A program made the translations under genes and the position numbers. From positions 1 to 18,423 of the forward strand of contig DNCN01000175.1 in the NCBI GenBank assembly GCA_003485015.1: a stretch of 18,423 nucleotides of DNA, written 5' to 3'. The first letter of the stretch is position 1. Each line of letters begins with the position of its first letter. Below, one piece after another: positions 1 to 7,747 of the stretch. The DNA comes from a bacterium. Lineage in GTDB: Bacteria; UBA9089. Below the pieces are notes generated by a model, which worked only from the letters and a program-made list of their open reading frames with translations, ran no database searches and was not told where the DNA came from.

Positions 1-1
1 T

Positions 2-304
2 TATAGCGTTATAAATGAAGATAATGCTCCACGTAGTGCGAATTCACTACAAAGACCAATATTCTGCATATCTATAAGTAAGTATGTTGTGATAGATACT
101 ACAGGCTTAGATCTCCTTCAATGTTATAAACTTGGATTATCTCTGAGTCTTAAAAGGGTTGGTATTAGGATTGAAGAAGAGGGTGAGGATAGGCAGAGTG
201 GACTATTATGGCAAGAAGAGTATTCTACTTGGAGAGATGTGGATGGATTGATCAGGATTATATTAGAAACAATTAAGGAGGGAGCAGGTGCTAAGTATAA
301 ATAA
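2..304 (+). CDS. 3' end of an unrecognised protein gene (partial, open at left edge)
   Basis: The reading frame is open from base 2 to the stop at 302-304, giving about 100 residues with no stop before the window edge. An in-frame GTG at 89 could start a 71-aa protein, but the frame continues upstream without a break and no good Shine-Dalgarno precedes it, so this is more likely the C-terminus of a longer gene. The visible part has a short hydrophobic stretch (FCISIS), a helix-like segment (LDLLQCYKLGLSLSL), then an acidic patch and a helical tail. I do not recognise a family. Its end overlaps the next gene by 17 bases, and that gene's ribosome binding site lies inside it, so the two are probably co-transcribed and perhaps translationally coupled. 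That links it to the unknown protein and the PIN nuclease downstream. Confidence 0.55.
   Translation, partial: YSVINEDNAPRSANSLQRPIFCISISKYVVIDTTGLDLLQCYKLGLSLSLKRVGIRIEEEGEDRQSGLLWQEEYSTWRDVDGLIRIILETIKEGAGAKYK
275..282 (+). promoter_or_regulatory. Shine-Dalgarno AAGGAGGG that decides the GTG start at 288
   Basis: A near-perfect anti-16S match ends 5 bases before GTG 288. The alternative ATG at 324 has no comparable site, so the GTG start is preferred even though it lies inside the preceding reading frame. Confidence 0.7.
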
Positions 305-1334
305 GATAAGGCCAATTCGGAAAATGGACTCTCTCTTCATAACTGCCTCGAGTTATGAGGAGAGATGTCTAAAAGTCCCTGAACTGATCGATGGTACCCT
401 ATCCGAAGACTCCATCATCTTTCTATATAACGATGTAGCAGACGACCCCATAGGGAATGCCAACCATAATTATATCTATAAGATCTTAAAGAAAAGGAGT
501 ATCAATGAACCCAATGTGCTGAGTTGTGACTTCACAGATCCTTATAGTCTCGTAGTTGAATTCTGCAAATGGGCAGAAGGGAGGAGATTGGAGGAATGGG
601 ATATATCTATCGATATTTCATGCTTTACTAAACTCCATCTCCTTTTACTCCTAAAGCATATTGGAAGCGAAGATAAAAGAGGGGTAATTAGAGTCTTTTA
701 TACCCAACCTATGGTCTATCTTCCAATGATTCCGGGAAAGAGGAGACTGAGCTATGATATAGGGGAGAGGTGTTTTATCCCTTATCTCTCTTCTTCTGTG
801 AGGGATGGAAGAGAAGCTCTCATTATATTCTTAGGAATGGAGGGGCTCAGGGCAAATAGGGTTTGGGAAGAGACAGATCCAGAGAAGACAATCCTTATAA
901 TGGGAAGACCTGGGTTTACAGAAGAGATGGAGAAGATAAGTGAGAGGGAGAATAAGTTTTTACTCAGTCGGGTTCTTTATGATCCTTCATTCTCTCAAAG
1001 AGATTGTTCTACGCTCAATCCTTGGGAAGTTGTTTATGCCTTAAAAGAAGCTGCAGAAGGGGTGGATACCCTTTATATCGCCCCCTGTGGAACACAATTG
1101 CAGACTTTAGGTATATACTTCTTTTCGCAGATAGTCAAAGGAAAGAGAATAATAATTGCGTATTTCCCTCCCAAGAAGTATGCAAGGCCATACTCAGAAG
1201 GGATAAGAAATACCTTCTCTATCTATTGGCAGGGTTCATCAAGTTCTTTTAAGTGGCCTTCTTTTAATCTGGGCGTAAAAGAAGAGATTAAAAGGGATGA
1301 GTTATATGAAGAGGTCTTATTTAATAGATACTAA
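288..1334 (+). CDS. Uncharacterised protein with two Rossmann-like halves; possible CARF/SAVED-like sensor
   Basis: This is a 348-aa soluble protein with no signal peptide or membrane segment. I cannot name its family. The sequence reads as two alpha/beta lobes. The first has a beta strand leading into S21-x-Y23-E24-E25-R26, then a strand D105-x-x-x-D109-I-S111 followed by a leucine-rich helix, then F137-Y138-T-Q-P141-x-x-Y144. The second has L182-G183-M-E185-x-x-R188-x-x-R191, then a strand ending P266-C-G268-T269 before a helix, and finally Y299-x-x-x-Y-S303-x-G305. Strand-then-Gly/Ser/Thr-then-helix elements in both halves suggest nucleotide or nucleotide-derivative binding. I recall similar motif patterns in uncharacterised proteins near defence genes, and the fold layout recalls CARF/SAVED sensors, but that is inference. 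GTG start with an excellent ribosome binding site. Overlaps both neighbours, including a PIN nuclease. Base composition of this module looks more AT-rich than the sugar genes after it. Confidence 0.75.
   Translation: MLSINKIRPIRKMDSLFITASSYEERCLKVPELIDGTLSEDSIIFLYNDVADDPIGNANHNYIYKILKKRSINEPNVLSCDFTDPYSLVVEFCKWAEGRRLEEWDISIDISCFTKLHLLLLLKHIGSEDKRGVIRVFYTQPMVYLPMIPGKRRLSYDIGERCFIPYLSSSVRDGREALIIFLGMEGLRANRVWEETDPEKTILIMGRPGFTEEMEKISERENKFLLSRVLYDPSFSQRDCSTLNPWEVVYALKEAAEGVDTLYIAPCGTQLQTLGIYFFSQIVKGKRIIIAYFPPKKYARPYSEGIRNTFSIYWQGSSSSFKWPSFNLGVKEEIKRDELYEEVLFNRY
1291..1296 (+). promoter_or_regulatory. Shine-Dalgarno AAAGGG that decides the PIN gene start at 1306
   Basis: AAAGGG ends 9 bases before ATG 1306. 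The in-frame ATG at 1297 directly abuts the site and is too close to use it. The site lies inside the end of the preceding gene, which fits translational coupling. Confidence 0.55.
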
Positions 1335-1758
1335 TGTATTGATTTATTCAGTAGATATGATGAGTTCTCTCTTCCCTCTGGCACGCTATGTCATCAAAAG
1401 AGGAGAGGAGAGAAGTTTCTTCCCTTACTTAAGTGTCCAAAATATTAGCGAGACATACGCTATAATCACGTCGTCCCGTCTATCCAATCCACTCTCTTCA
1501 AAAGAGGCAGGAGAACTTTTGTTAACCCTCTTTACAGGCCGTATCTTTGAGATTCTTTCAATCAATGATAAGATTGTATCATCAGCCCTTAATATAGCAA
1601 AGGAGAGGAATATAATATCGCAAAGATTCTTTGATGCGGTGTTAGCTGCAACGATAATAGAATATCAGCTAACAGGAATTATTACGAACAATCCTAGTGA
1701 TTTTCTAAACCTTTCATTTGATGTGATACCATTAGAAGATATATTCAAATTCTTTTAA
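1306..1758 (+). CDS. PIN-domain ribonuclease (VapC-like)
   Basis: A 150-aa single-domain PIN protein, normal length for VapC-type nucleases. PIN enzymes are Mg/Mn-dependent RNases that use a cluster of acidic residues. Visible here are D8 in LIDTNVL, E49 in the NISET segment, D110 in FFDAVLAA and the late motif T127-N-N-P-S-D132-F, where the usual TxD is TNN with the Asp three to four residues later, a variant I recall in other active-looking PIN proteins. The overlap with the preceding gene is 29 bases using ATG 1306. No ribbon-helix-helix, AbrB or other small antitoxin gene precedes it. Its only close partners are the 348-aa unknown protein and the partial gene before it, so it may be the effector of that module rather than a standard toxin. 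An orphan VapC or housekeeping PIN RNase remains possible. Confidence 0.88.
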   Translation: MKRSYLIDTNVLIYSVDMMSSLFPLARYVIKRGEERSFFPYLSVQNISETYAIITSSRLSNPLSSKEAGELLLTLFTGRIFEILSINDKIVSSALNIAKERNIISQRFFDAVLAATIIEYQLTGIITNNPSDFLNLSFDVIPLEDIFKFF

Positions 1759-1784
1759 GTTATGGAAGAAGGAGGGAAGTTCTT

Positions 1785-2909
1785 ATGATTCCTGTATTTA
1801 GGCCATCGGTTGGCGAGGAAGAACTTCAGGCGATAAGGGAGGTTTTAGAGAGTGGTTGGCTTGGGCTTGGCCCAAAAACAGCCCTCTTTGAAGAGAAGTT
1901 TAAAGAGTATATCGGTGTAGAGTATGCCATTGCCCTCAATTCCTGTACCGCTGCCCTCCACTTGGCTTTGAAGGTTCTGGGCGTTGGGCCAGGTGATGAG
2001 GTCCTTGTCCCTTCCCTGACCTTTGTCTCGACTATCCATGCCGTTCTCTACAATGGAGCCTTCCCTATCTTTATCGATATAGAAGAAGAGACTTTACTTA
2101 TGAGCATAGAGGATGCCCAAAGGAAGATCACCCCAAAAACAAAAGTGATCCTTCCGGTCGACTACGCTGGTCACCCAGTCGATTTAAACCCTCTCCTAAA
2201 TATCGCTAAGGAGAAGGGAATCTATGTCGTAGAGGATGCTGCCCACGCTTGTGGGGCGGAGTATCGAGGGAGGAAGATTGGTAGTATCTCTGATTTAACC
2301 TGCTTCTCATTCCATGCGGTGAAAAACTTAACCACTGGCGAGGGAGGAATGATTACCACCTCCAATAGAGAGATTGACAGCCGATTGAAAAAGCTGAGAT
2401 GGGTGGGTATCAATAAGGATACCTGGAGTAGGACTCTACCTTCAAAGAGGCCAACTTATGCCTGGCAGTACGATGTGGAAGAACTGGGCTATAAGTACCA
2501 CATGAGTGACATCGCCGCCGCCATTGGCCTTGTTCAACTAAAGAGACTTGATGAGATGAATAGAAGACGCCACGAGATCTACGAGATTTATAATCAGGCT
2601 TTCTCGGGTTTAAATGGGATCATCACCCCCATCGAAAGAGACTATGTCCAGAGCGCCCATCACATCTATGTCCTCAAGGTTGAAAGAAGGGATGAACTGA
2701 TCTCCCATCTAAAGGAGAATGATATCGCACCAGGAGTCCACTACTTCCCTTGCCATCTTCATACCTTCTATAAGAAGAACTTTGAGGTCGAATTGCCTGT
2801 AACCGAAAGGATCTGGGAGCACCTGATCAGTGTCCCTATCTATCCCGGCCTAAGTGAAGAAGAGATAGAGAGGGTAATTCAGGGTATCAGGAGTTTCTAT
2901 GAAGCCTAA
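1785..2909 (+). CDS. DegT/DnrJ/EryC1/StrS family PLP-dependent sugar aminotransferase
   Basis: A 374-aa fold-type I aminotransferase that transfers an amino group, usually from glutamate, to a keto group on a nucleotide-linked sugar, giving a 4- or 3-amino sugar. Seen: S53-C-T-A for the PLP phosphate, the V149-E-D151-A-A-H-A motif with D151 contacting the pyridine nitrogen, and the Schiff-base lysine K180 in FSFHAVKNLTTGEGG, followed by MSDIAAAIGLVQL and GVHYFPCHLH near the C-terminus. Length is normal for the family. It resembles the ArnB/PseC branch, but the exact sugar cannot be read from sequence. ATG 1785 has GGAGG at 1771-1775, 9 bases upstream. It starts 26 bases after the PIN gene and is followed 29 bases later by an acetyltransferase, the expected partner for capping the new amine. 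Confidence 0.93.
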   Translation: MIPVFRPSVGEEELQAIREVLESGWLGLGPKTALFEEKFKEYIGVEYAIALNSCTAALHLALKVLGVGPGDEVLVPSLTFVSTIHAVLYNGAFPIFIDIEEETLLMSIEDAQRKITPKTKVILPVDYAGHPVDLNPLLNIAKEKGIYVVEDAAHACGAEYRGRKIGSISDLTCFSFHAVKNLTTGEGGMITTSNREIDSRLKKLRWVGINKDTWSRTLPSKRPTYAWQYDVEELGYKYHMSDIAAAIGLVQLKRLDEMNRRRHEIYEIYNQAFSGLNGIITPIERDYVQSAHHIYVLKVERRDELISHLKENDIAPGVHYFPCHLHTFYKKNFEVELPVTERIWEHLISVPIYPGLSEEEIERVIQGIRSFYEA

Positions 2910-2938
2910 GTAGAATACAAGAAGGAGTGAAAGGGGAT

Positions 2939-3463
2939 ATGATTATTGGAGAGAGAGTTATTCTGAGGGCATTAGAGCGCAAAGATCTACCCAAAATGTG
3001 CCAATGGCGAAATGATCCTGAGGGGAGAAGATTTGTCTTCAGCTATCTTCCTATCTCCCAAGCTGAGGAAGAGATCTGGTTTGAAGACTACCTTAAGCAG
3101 GGGAAGAGTAAGGTTTTTATCATCGAGCTCAAAGAAAAGGGGGTTCCTATTGGGTATCTTCTGATCTCCAATATCGACCATAAGAACCAGAATGCTGAAG
3201 TTGGTATCCACCTCGATGAAAAGGAGTATCAAGGACAGGGTTTGGGAACGGATGCTATGAGAACCCTTCTTCGTTTCCTCTTCGGTGAGATGAACCTCGA
3301 ACGTGTCTACCTCTATGTCCATGATTATAACGAGAGGGCGACCAATTTCTATAAGAAGATGGGCTTTACTCAGGAAGGGACTTTGAGAAAGGCTACATTT
3401 ACTGAGGGAAGATTCTATGATATTTTTCTAATGAGTATCCTTAAGGAAGAGTTTAAGGATTGA
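2939..3463 (+). CDS. GNAT-family N-acetyltransferase (RimJ/RimL or PseH-like)
   Basis: A 174-aa single GNAT domain that transfers acetyl from acetyl-CoA to an amine. The start MIIGERVILRALERKDL is typical of the RimJ/RimL/PseH type. The acetyl-CoA loop is Q98-G-Q-G101-L-G103-T, after the strand NAEVGIHL, and the final motif is N131-x-x-x-x-N136-F-Y-K with MGF. ATG 2939 is preferred, with AAGGAG at 2922-2927 lying 11 bases upstream. The in-frame GTG at 2927 overlaps that Shine-Dalgarno and is unlikely. Placed directly after a sugar aminotransferase, it most likely N-acetylates the amino sugar, as PseH does in pseudaminic acid synthesis. A role in ribosomal-protein acetylation is the alternative by family, but the context argues against it. 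The stop overlaps the TTG start of the next gene. Confidence 0.9.
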   Translation: MIIGERVILRALERKDLPKMCQWRNDPEGRRFVFSYLPISQAEEEIWFEDYLKQGKSKVFIIELKEKGVPIGYLLISNIDHKNQNAEVGIHLDEKEYQGQGLGTDAMRTLLRFLFGEMNLERVYLYVHDYNERATNFYKKMGFTQEGTLRKATFTEGRFYDIFLMSILKEEFKD

Positions 3464-5772
3464 ATAGAGATCTCTTCTCCGAGAATTTACAGAGCCTTCG
3501 AAAAAGAGACTCAATCCTGGCTGAGCGAGTGGAAAAGAGCCTTTTTCTTGCACAAAGGATAGAGATCCTTCCCTCCAAGAAAGGAGCCCCTACAGCCAGA
3601 ATGGATGGGATTCTCCTCCATAGTTCCTACGATCCTTTTCTTGAAGCCAACCGGATGGTGGATAAATTTGAGTTAAAAGATAAAGAGCTGATCATCGTCT
3701 TTGGCTTCGGTTTGGGCCACCATGTGATTGAGATCGCTAAGAGAATGGATCAAGGAACAGAGCTTCTTGTAATCGAACCCCACCTGGATCTTTTCAGAGC
3801 GGCTCTAAAGAGAATGGACCTTGCCTTCCTCTTCGAGAATGAGCGGGTGAGATTTTCAATTGGTGAGGACATTAGTGGATTGGCCAACTTATTCAATGAT
3901 GAAAAGGTCCTCTCTGCCCATCTTCTCTTAATAGAACATTCACCATCAGCCAAACTCTCTCAAGACCATTCCCTCTATATAAACCACCTCCTTTCGGGAA
4001 ATCAAACCCATCTTAAAAAAAGATTGCTCTTAGAACTGAATGAGGACGATCTTCTTCAGCTCCTTATTGAGGGCCTGTTCTTTAAGAACTGGCCGAACCA
4101 GAAGATAAAACTTCGTAATATCTTTACTACTCCCAAGCCGGAATATAAACGTATACTCCTCATCCAGCTGGCTTCAATCGGTGATGTGGTTTATACCACA
4201 CCCGTTTTTTCGGGGTTAAAGGAGAGATTCAAAGGAGCAGAATGTCTCCTCTTGACTGAGAGATTGACCGCACCACTAGTAAAATTCGATCCACACCTCG
4301 ACGGAATCATTACATTCGATAAGACAGGATTCCTGCAAAAACTTCTTGGAAGAGGAGGAAGAGATGAGACAAAAAGAGAGCTTAAAGAGTTCATCCAAGG
4401 GGTAAAGGACAAGGAGTTTGATCTAGTGGTCAACCTTCATACTTCACCAAGAAGTGCAGTGCTCACCAATATGATCGCCAAAAGAGAGATATGGGGACTT
4501 ACTCTCGACAATTACGGTCAACCCTGTGTTATCGGTCATCCTTGGATGCACTACCGATACTGGACCATGAAGGAAGGAAGTACTGGTGGACTGGGGATTA
4601 CGGAACTCCATCTATTGATGACCGATGTTGAACCTCCTGAGAGGGAGACAGCCATTTACATAAATGAAGACTCAAACAGGAGAGCCAGAAGATCATTAGT
4701 CTCTGTTGGAATCCATGAAGAGGAAGGGTTCATAGGGCTTTTTCCTGGGTCAAACTATCCGTCTAGAAGATGGCCAGAAGAGAACTTTGCCGTCTTAGCC
4801 AATCTCATTCAGAAGAAACTAAAGACGAAAGTGGTTATCTTCGGTGGAGTTGACGACTTAGAGCGGGCAAATCGGATACTCCGATTGATGAACATCCCAT
4901 CCATTAGCTTAGCCGGAAAGACCTCCCTTCTTGAATTGGCCGCTCTCTTAAAGAGATGCAATCTATTCATTACCAACGACACCGGACCCTTGCACATTGC
5001 CTGTGCTGTAAAAACACCAACTATTACTTTAGCCGGACCGGCCTGGATTGGCCCTTATGGACCAGGCCATTTTCTTTTGGTATCTAAGCTCCCTTGTATC
5101 GGTTGCCCAAAGTTTACCTGTCAAGACCATACCTGCATGACCCTCATCACCCCTGAGGCGGTACTCATCTCTATCGAAATTTTGAGAGAACTTCGTAAAG
5201 AAGTAAGGGACGAAGCTTTGATCAAAAGACTCCTCTCTCTGCCCCCTTTGCAAAAGATAGAAATCCTCTATTCTGGTGATAAACCACCAGGTAAACTCTT
5301 CGCCCTCGCTCCATTAATGAAGGTAAGATCAACTCCTGAGATTATTAAAGAGGTGGTTGTGAGCTTTGCCGGATTGAATGTTTGGGGGATCAAGAGCGAT
5401 AGAGAGCCTCGGTTTTCGGGAGAAGAGATACTCAAAAGGATAGAGCAAGACTTCTTGATAGAGCATAGAGAAGGTCTGATAAGAGAGCTCAAGAAAACAT
5501 CTCAGGATTTAAAGGAGCTCCAAAGATTCTGCCAGGAAGGTAGTTCCCTTTCAGGAGAGATCAGAAGGGGTGAAGAGGGAAAAGAAGAGGTCTTTAAAAA
5601 ACTCTCTCAGATAAGGTATAGGATACGTAGCCTACCCATCTTTTCCGTCATTGAATACCTCTCACCCGCTTTAGGGGTTGATTCAAACCAGGAGGATTCA
5701 GCTTGGGAGCTGTATGAGACCGCCCTGGCTACCATAACCAAAATTATAGATAATATCATAGAATTAGTCTGA
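3460..5772 (+). CDS. Maf-like N-terminal domain fused to GT9 (heptosyltransferase-type) glycosyltransferase
   Basis: A 770-aa protein in three parts. Residues about 1-215 resemble the N-terminal domain of Maf motility-associated glycosyltransferases: a polar lead-in, then a Rossmann strand and loop F81-G-F-G-L-G86, an acidic strand end VIEPHLDLF near 104-112, and a following helix. Residues about 228-580 are a GT9 domain: ILLIQLASIGDVVYTTP (232-248) with G241-D242, LFPGSNYPSRRWPEENF (427-443), the sugar-nucleotide site N506-D507-T-G509-P-L-H512, and a cysteine cluster C546/C549/C554/C559 as in many GT9 enzymes. Residues 580-770 are mostly helical with a coiled-coil-like stretch near 655-690 and are unassigned. 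GT9 enzymes transfer heptose or related sugars from nucleotide donors in the cytoplasm. The start is TTG 3460 overlapping the previous stop (TTGA), with AAGGAAGAG upstream. The gene ends a run beginning with aminotransferase and acetyltransferase, so it may transfer the sugar they make. The Maf assignment is less certain than GT9. Confidence 0.85.
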   Translation: MNRDLFSENLQSLRKRDSILAERVEKSLFLAQRIEILPSKKGAPTARMDGILLHSSYDPFLEANRMVDKFELKDKELIIVFGFGLGHHVIEIAKRMDQGTELLVIEPHLDLFRAALKRMDLAFLFENERVRFSIGEDISGLANLFNDEKVLSAHLLLIEHSPSAKLSQDHSLYINHLLSGNQTHLKKRLLLELNEDDLLQLLIEGLFFKNWPNQKIKLRNIFTTPKPEYKRILLIQLASIGDVVYTTPVFSGLKERFKGAECLLLTERLTAPLVKFDPHLDGIITFDKTGFLQKLLGRGGRDETKRELKEFIQGVKDKEFDLVVNLHTSPRSAVLTNMIAKREIWGLTLDNYGQPCVIGHPWMHYRYWTMKEGSTGGLGITELHLLMTDVEPPERETAIYINEDSNRRARRSLVSVGIHEEEGFIGLFPGSNYPSRRWPEENFAVLANLIQKKLKTKVVIFGGVDDLERANRILRLMNIPSISLAGKTSLLELAALLKRCNLFITNDTGPLHIACAVKTPTITLAGPAWIGPYGPGHFLLVSKLPCIGCPKFTCQDHTCMTLITPEAVLISIEILRELRKEVRDEALIKRLLSLPPLQKIEILYSGDKPPGKLFALAPLMKVRSTPEIIKEVVVSFAGLNVWGIKSDREPRFSGEEILKRIEQDFLIEHREGLIRELKKTSQDLKELQRFCQEGSSLSGEIRRGEEGKEEVFKKLSQIRYRIRSLPIFSVIEYLSPALGVDSNQEDSAWELYETALATITKIIDNIIELV

Positions 5773-5779
5773 TCTCCAT

Positions 5780-7747
5780 TCAAGAAATACCTCTTAAGCG
5801 GAAAATTTCATCACGAAACATGGCAGCCCGTTCGTAATCCAATCTTTCAGCAGCTTCTTCCATCTCTCCTTCCAATTGGGTTAAGAGCTTAGGCAGATCC
5901 TCCTTCTTCTTGACCTTGTACTCTATCCTGGCCTCCTTGACGATTCTCTTCTCTGAGGTAGGTGAAACAGAGGGATAGATGGCCTTCTTAATCGTCTCAG
6001 AGGTAATCCCATGTTTGAGATTGTAATCCATCTGGAGTTTCCTGCGCCGGTTCGTCTCATCGATAGCCCGCCCCATCGATCCGGTAATCTCATCCCCATA
6101 CATGATCACCGCCCCACCGATGTTTCTAGCTGTCCGGCCTATAACTTGGATAAGCGCTCGATCTGACCGTAGAAACCCTTCTTTGTCAGCATCGAGGATA
6201 GCTACTAAGGAGACCTCTGGCAGATCCAATCCCTCCCTTAAGAGATTGATCCCGACCAAAACATCGAACTCACCAAGCCTTAGATCACGGAGAATATCCA
6301 CCCTCTTTAAGGCCGTAATCTCTGAATGAAGATACCGGACATTCACTCCTTTGCGGTTGAGGTAATCGGCCAGGTCTTCTGCCATCCGTTTGGTAAGGGT
6401 AGTCACTAAGATGCGTTCTTTACGCCTGATTCGCCGACGGACTTCACGGATGAGGTCTTCAATCTGGCCCTCGGTGGGCCGGACTTCAATTGGAGGATCG
6501 ACAAGACCTGTTGGTCGGATGATCTGTTCTACCACCTGGTCGGCTATCTCCAATTCATATGGCCCAGGGGTAGCTGAAAGATAAACGGTTTGCGGCATGA
6601 TATTTACAAACTCCTCGAATTTTAAGGGTCGGTTGTCCAAAGCTGAAGGAAGTCTGAAACCATGTTCAATGAGGCACTCCTTGCGGGCTCGATCGCCTTC
6701 ATACATCCCCCTCAGTTGGGGAATAGTCACGTGGCTTTCATCGATGACCAAAAACCAATCTTGGGGGAAATAGTCGATTAAGCAGCTCGGTCTCTCTCCA
6801 GGTTGGCGACCTGAGAGGTGGCGGGAGTAGTTCTCTATCCCGGAACAGTATCCTACTTCTCTTAGCATCTCCAGATCGTACCTCGTTCTTACCTCAAGCC
6901 TCCGAGCCTCAAGGAGTTTATTCTGACTTCGAATCTCCTTCAACCTCTCTTGGAGTTCTTCTTCGATCGAGATAAGAGCAAGCTTAAGTCGGTCGGAGCT
7001 CGTCATGAAGTGCTTAGCTGGATAGATGAATACTTCATCTCTATCTGAGATTACCTTGCCGGTTATAGGGTCGATCTCTCTTATTCTATCGATCTCGTCA
7101 CCAAAGAGTTCGATTCTTAAAGCCTTTTCTTCGTAGGCAGGAAAGATCTCAATGGTATCCCCGCGGACACGGAAATTGCCCCGGACAAATTCGTAGTCGT
7201 TGCGTTCATACTGGATGCCTATCAATCTCTTTAGGATCTCTTGACGGGGATACTCACCACCTCTTTTAAGATTGAGCAAAGATTCACAATACTCCGTAGG
7301 TGAGCCAAGATTATAGATGCAGCTTACCGATGCGACAATGATCACATCTCGACGCTCAAGGAGGGCTTGAGTAGCTGCTAGCCTCAGTCGATCGATCTCG
7401 TCGTTAATGGAACAGTCTTTTTCGATGTAGGTATCCGTTTGGGGAATGTAAGCCTCGGGTTGATAGTAGTCATAGAAGCTAATGAAGTATCTGATGGCAC
7501 TATGAGGAAAGAATTCTTTAAACTCTGAGTAGAGTTGGGCGGCTAACGTCTTATTGTGGGAGATAATCAATGTGGGGCGATTGATCTGGCTCAGGAGATT
7601 GGCAATGGTGAAGGTCTTTCCTGAACCGGTGACACCCAAGAGGACCTGGTTTTTTAACCCCTTCTTTACCCCCTCAACCAACTGTTTAATTGCCTTGGGT
7701 TGATCTCCGCGGGGTTCATATGGGGCTACGAGTTTAAACTCCTGCAT
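5780..7747 (-). CDS. uvrB: UvrB, excinuclease ABC subunit B
   Basis: A 655-aa protein, full length for UvrB, the helicase-like damage-verification subunit of nucleotide excision repair. It receives damaged DNA from UvrA and recruits UvrC. Seen: the N-terminal FKLVAPYEPRGDQPKAI, Walker A G38-V-T-G-S-G-K-T45, the DNA-gripping beta-hairpin around Y93-D-Y-Y-Q-P-E-A-Y, the Walker B-type DESHVT segment, the helicase motifs (LSATPG; QVIGRTARN), and the C-terminal UVR domain (LLTQLEGEMEEAAERLDYERAAMFRDEI), which binds UvrC. ATG 7747 overlaps the end of the preceding DUF212 gene by 14 bases and has a weak ribosome binding site, so translation may be coupled. It is the last gene of the - strand operon and converges on the Maf-GT9 gene with only 7 bases between stops. 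Confidence 0.98.
   Translation of the reverse strand: MQEFKLVAPYEPRGDQPKAIKQLVEGVKKGLKNQVLLGVTGSGKTFTIANLLSQINRPTLIISHNKTLAAQLYSEFKEFFPHSAIRYFISFYDYYQPEAYIPQTDTYIEKDCSINDEIDRLRLAATQALLERRDVIIVASVSCIYNLGSPTEYCESLLNLKRGGEYPRQEILKRLIGIQYERNDYEFVRGNFRVRGDTIEIFPAYEEKALRIELFGDEIDRIREIDPITGKVISDRDEVFIYPAKHFMTSSDRLKLALISIEEELQERLKEIRSQNKLLEARRLEVRTRYDLEMLREVGYCSGIENYSRHLSGRQPGERPSCLIDYFPQDWFLVIDESHVTIPQLRGMYEGDRARKECLIEHGFRLPSALDNRPLKFEEFVNIMPQTVYLSATPGPYELEIADQVVEQIIRPTGLVDPPIEVRPTEGQIEDLIREVRRRIRRKERILVTTLTKRMAEDLADYLNRKGVNVRYLHSEITALKRVDILRDLRLGEFDVLVGINLLREGLDLPEVSLVAILDADKEGFLRSDRALIQVIGRTARNIGGAVIMYGDEITGSMGRAIDETNRRRKLQMDYNLKHGITSETIKKAIYPSVSPTSEKRIVKEARIEYKVKKKEDLPKLLTQLEGEMEEAAERLDYERAAMFRDEIFRLRGIS

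Noticed and set aside
2927..2938. Upstream GTG start for the GNAT gene
   Set aside because: The GTG overlaps the AAGGAG Shine-Dalgarno; ATG 2939 fits both spacing and the family N-terminus.
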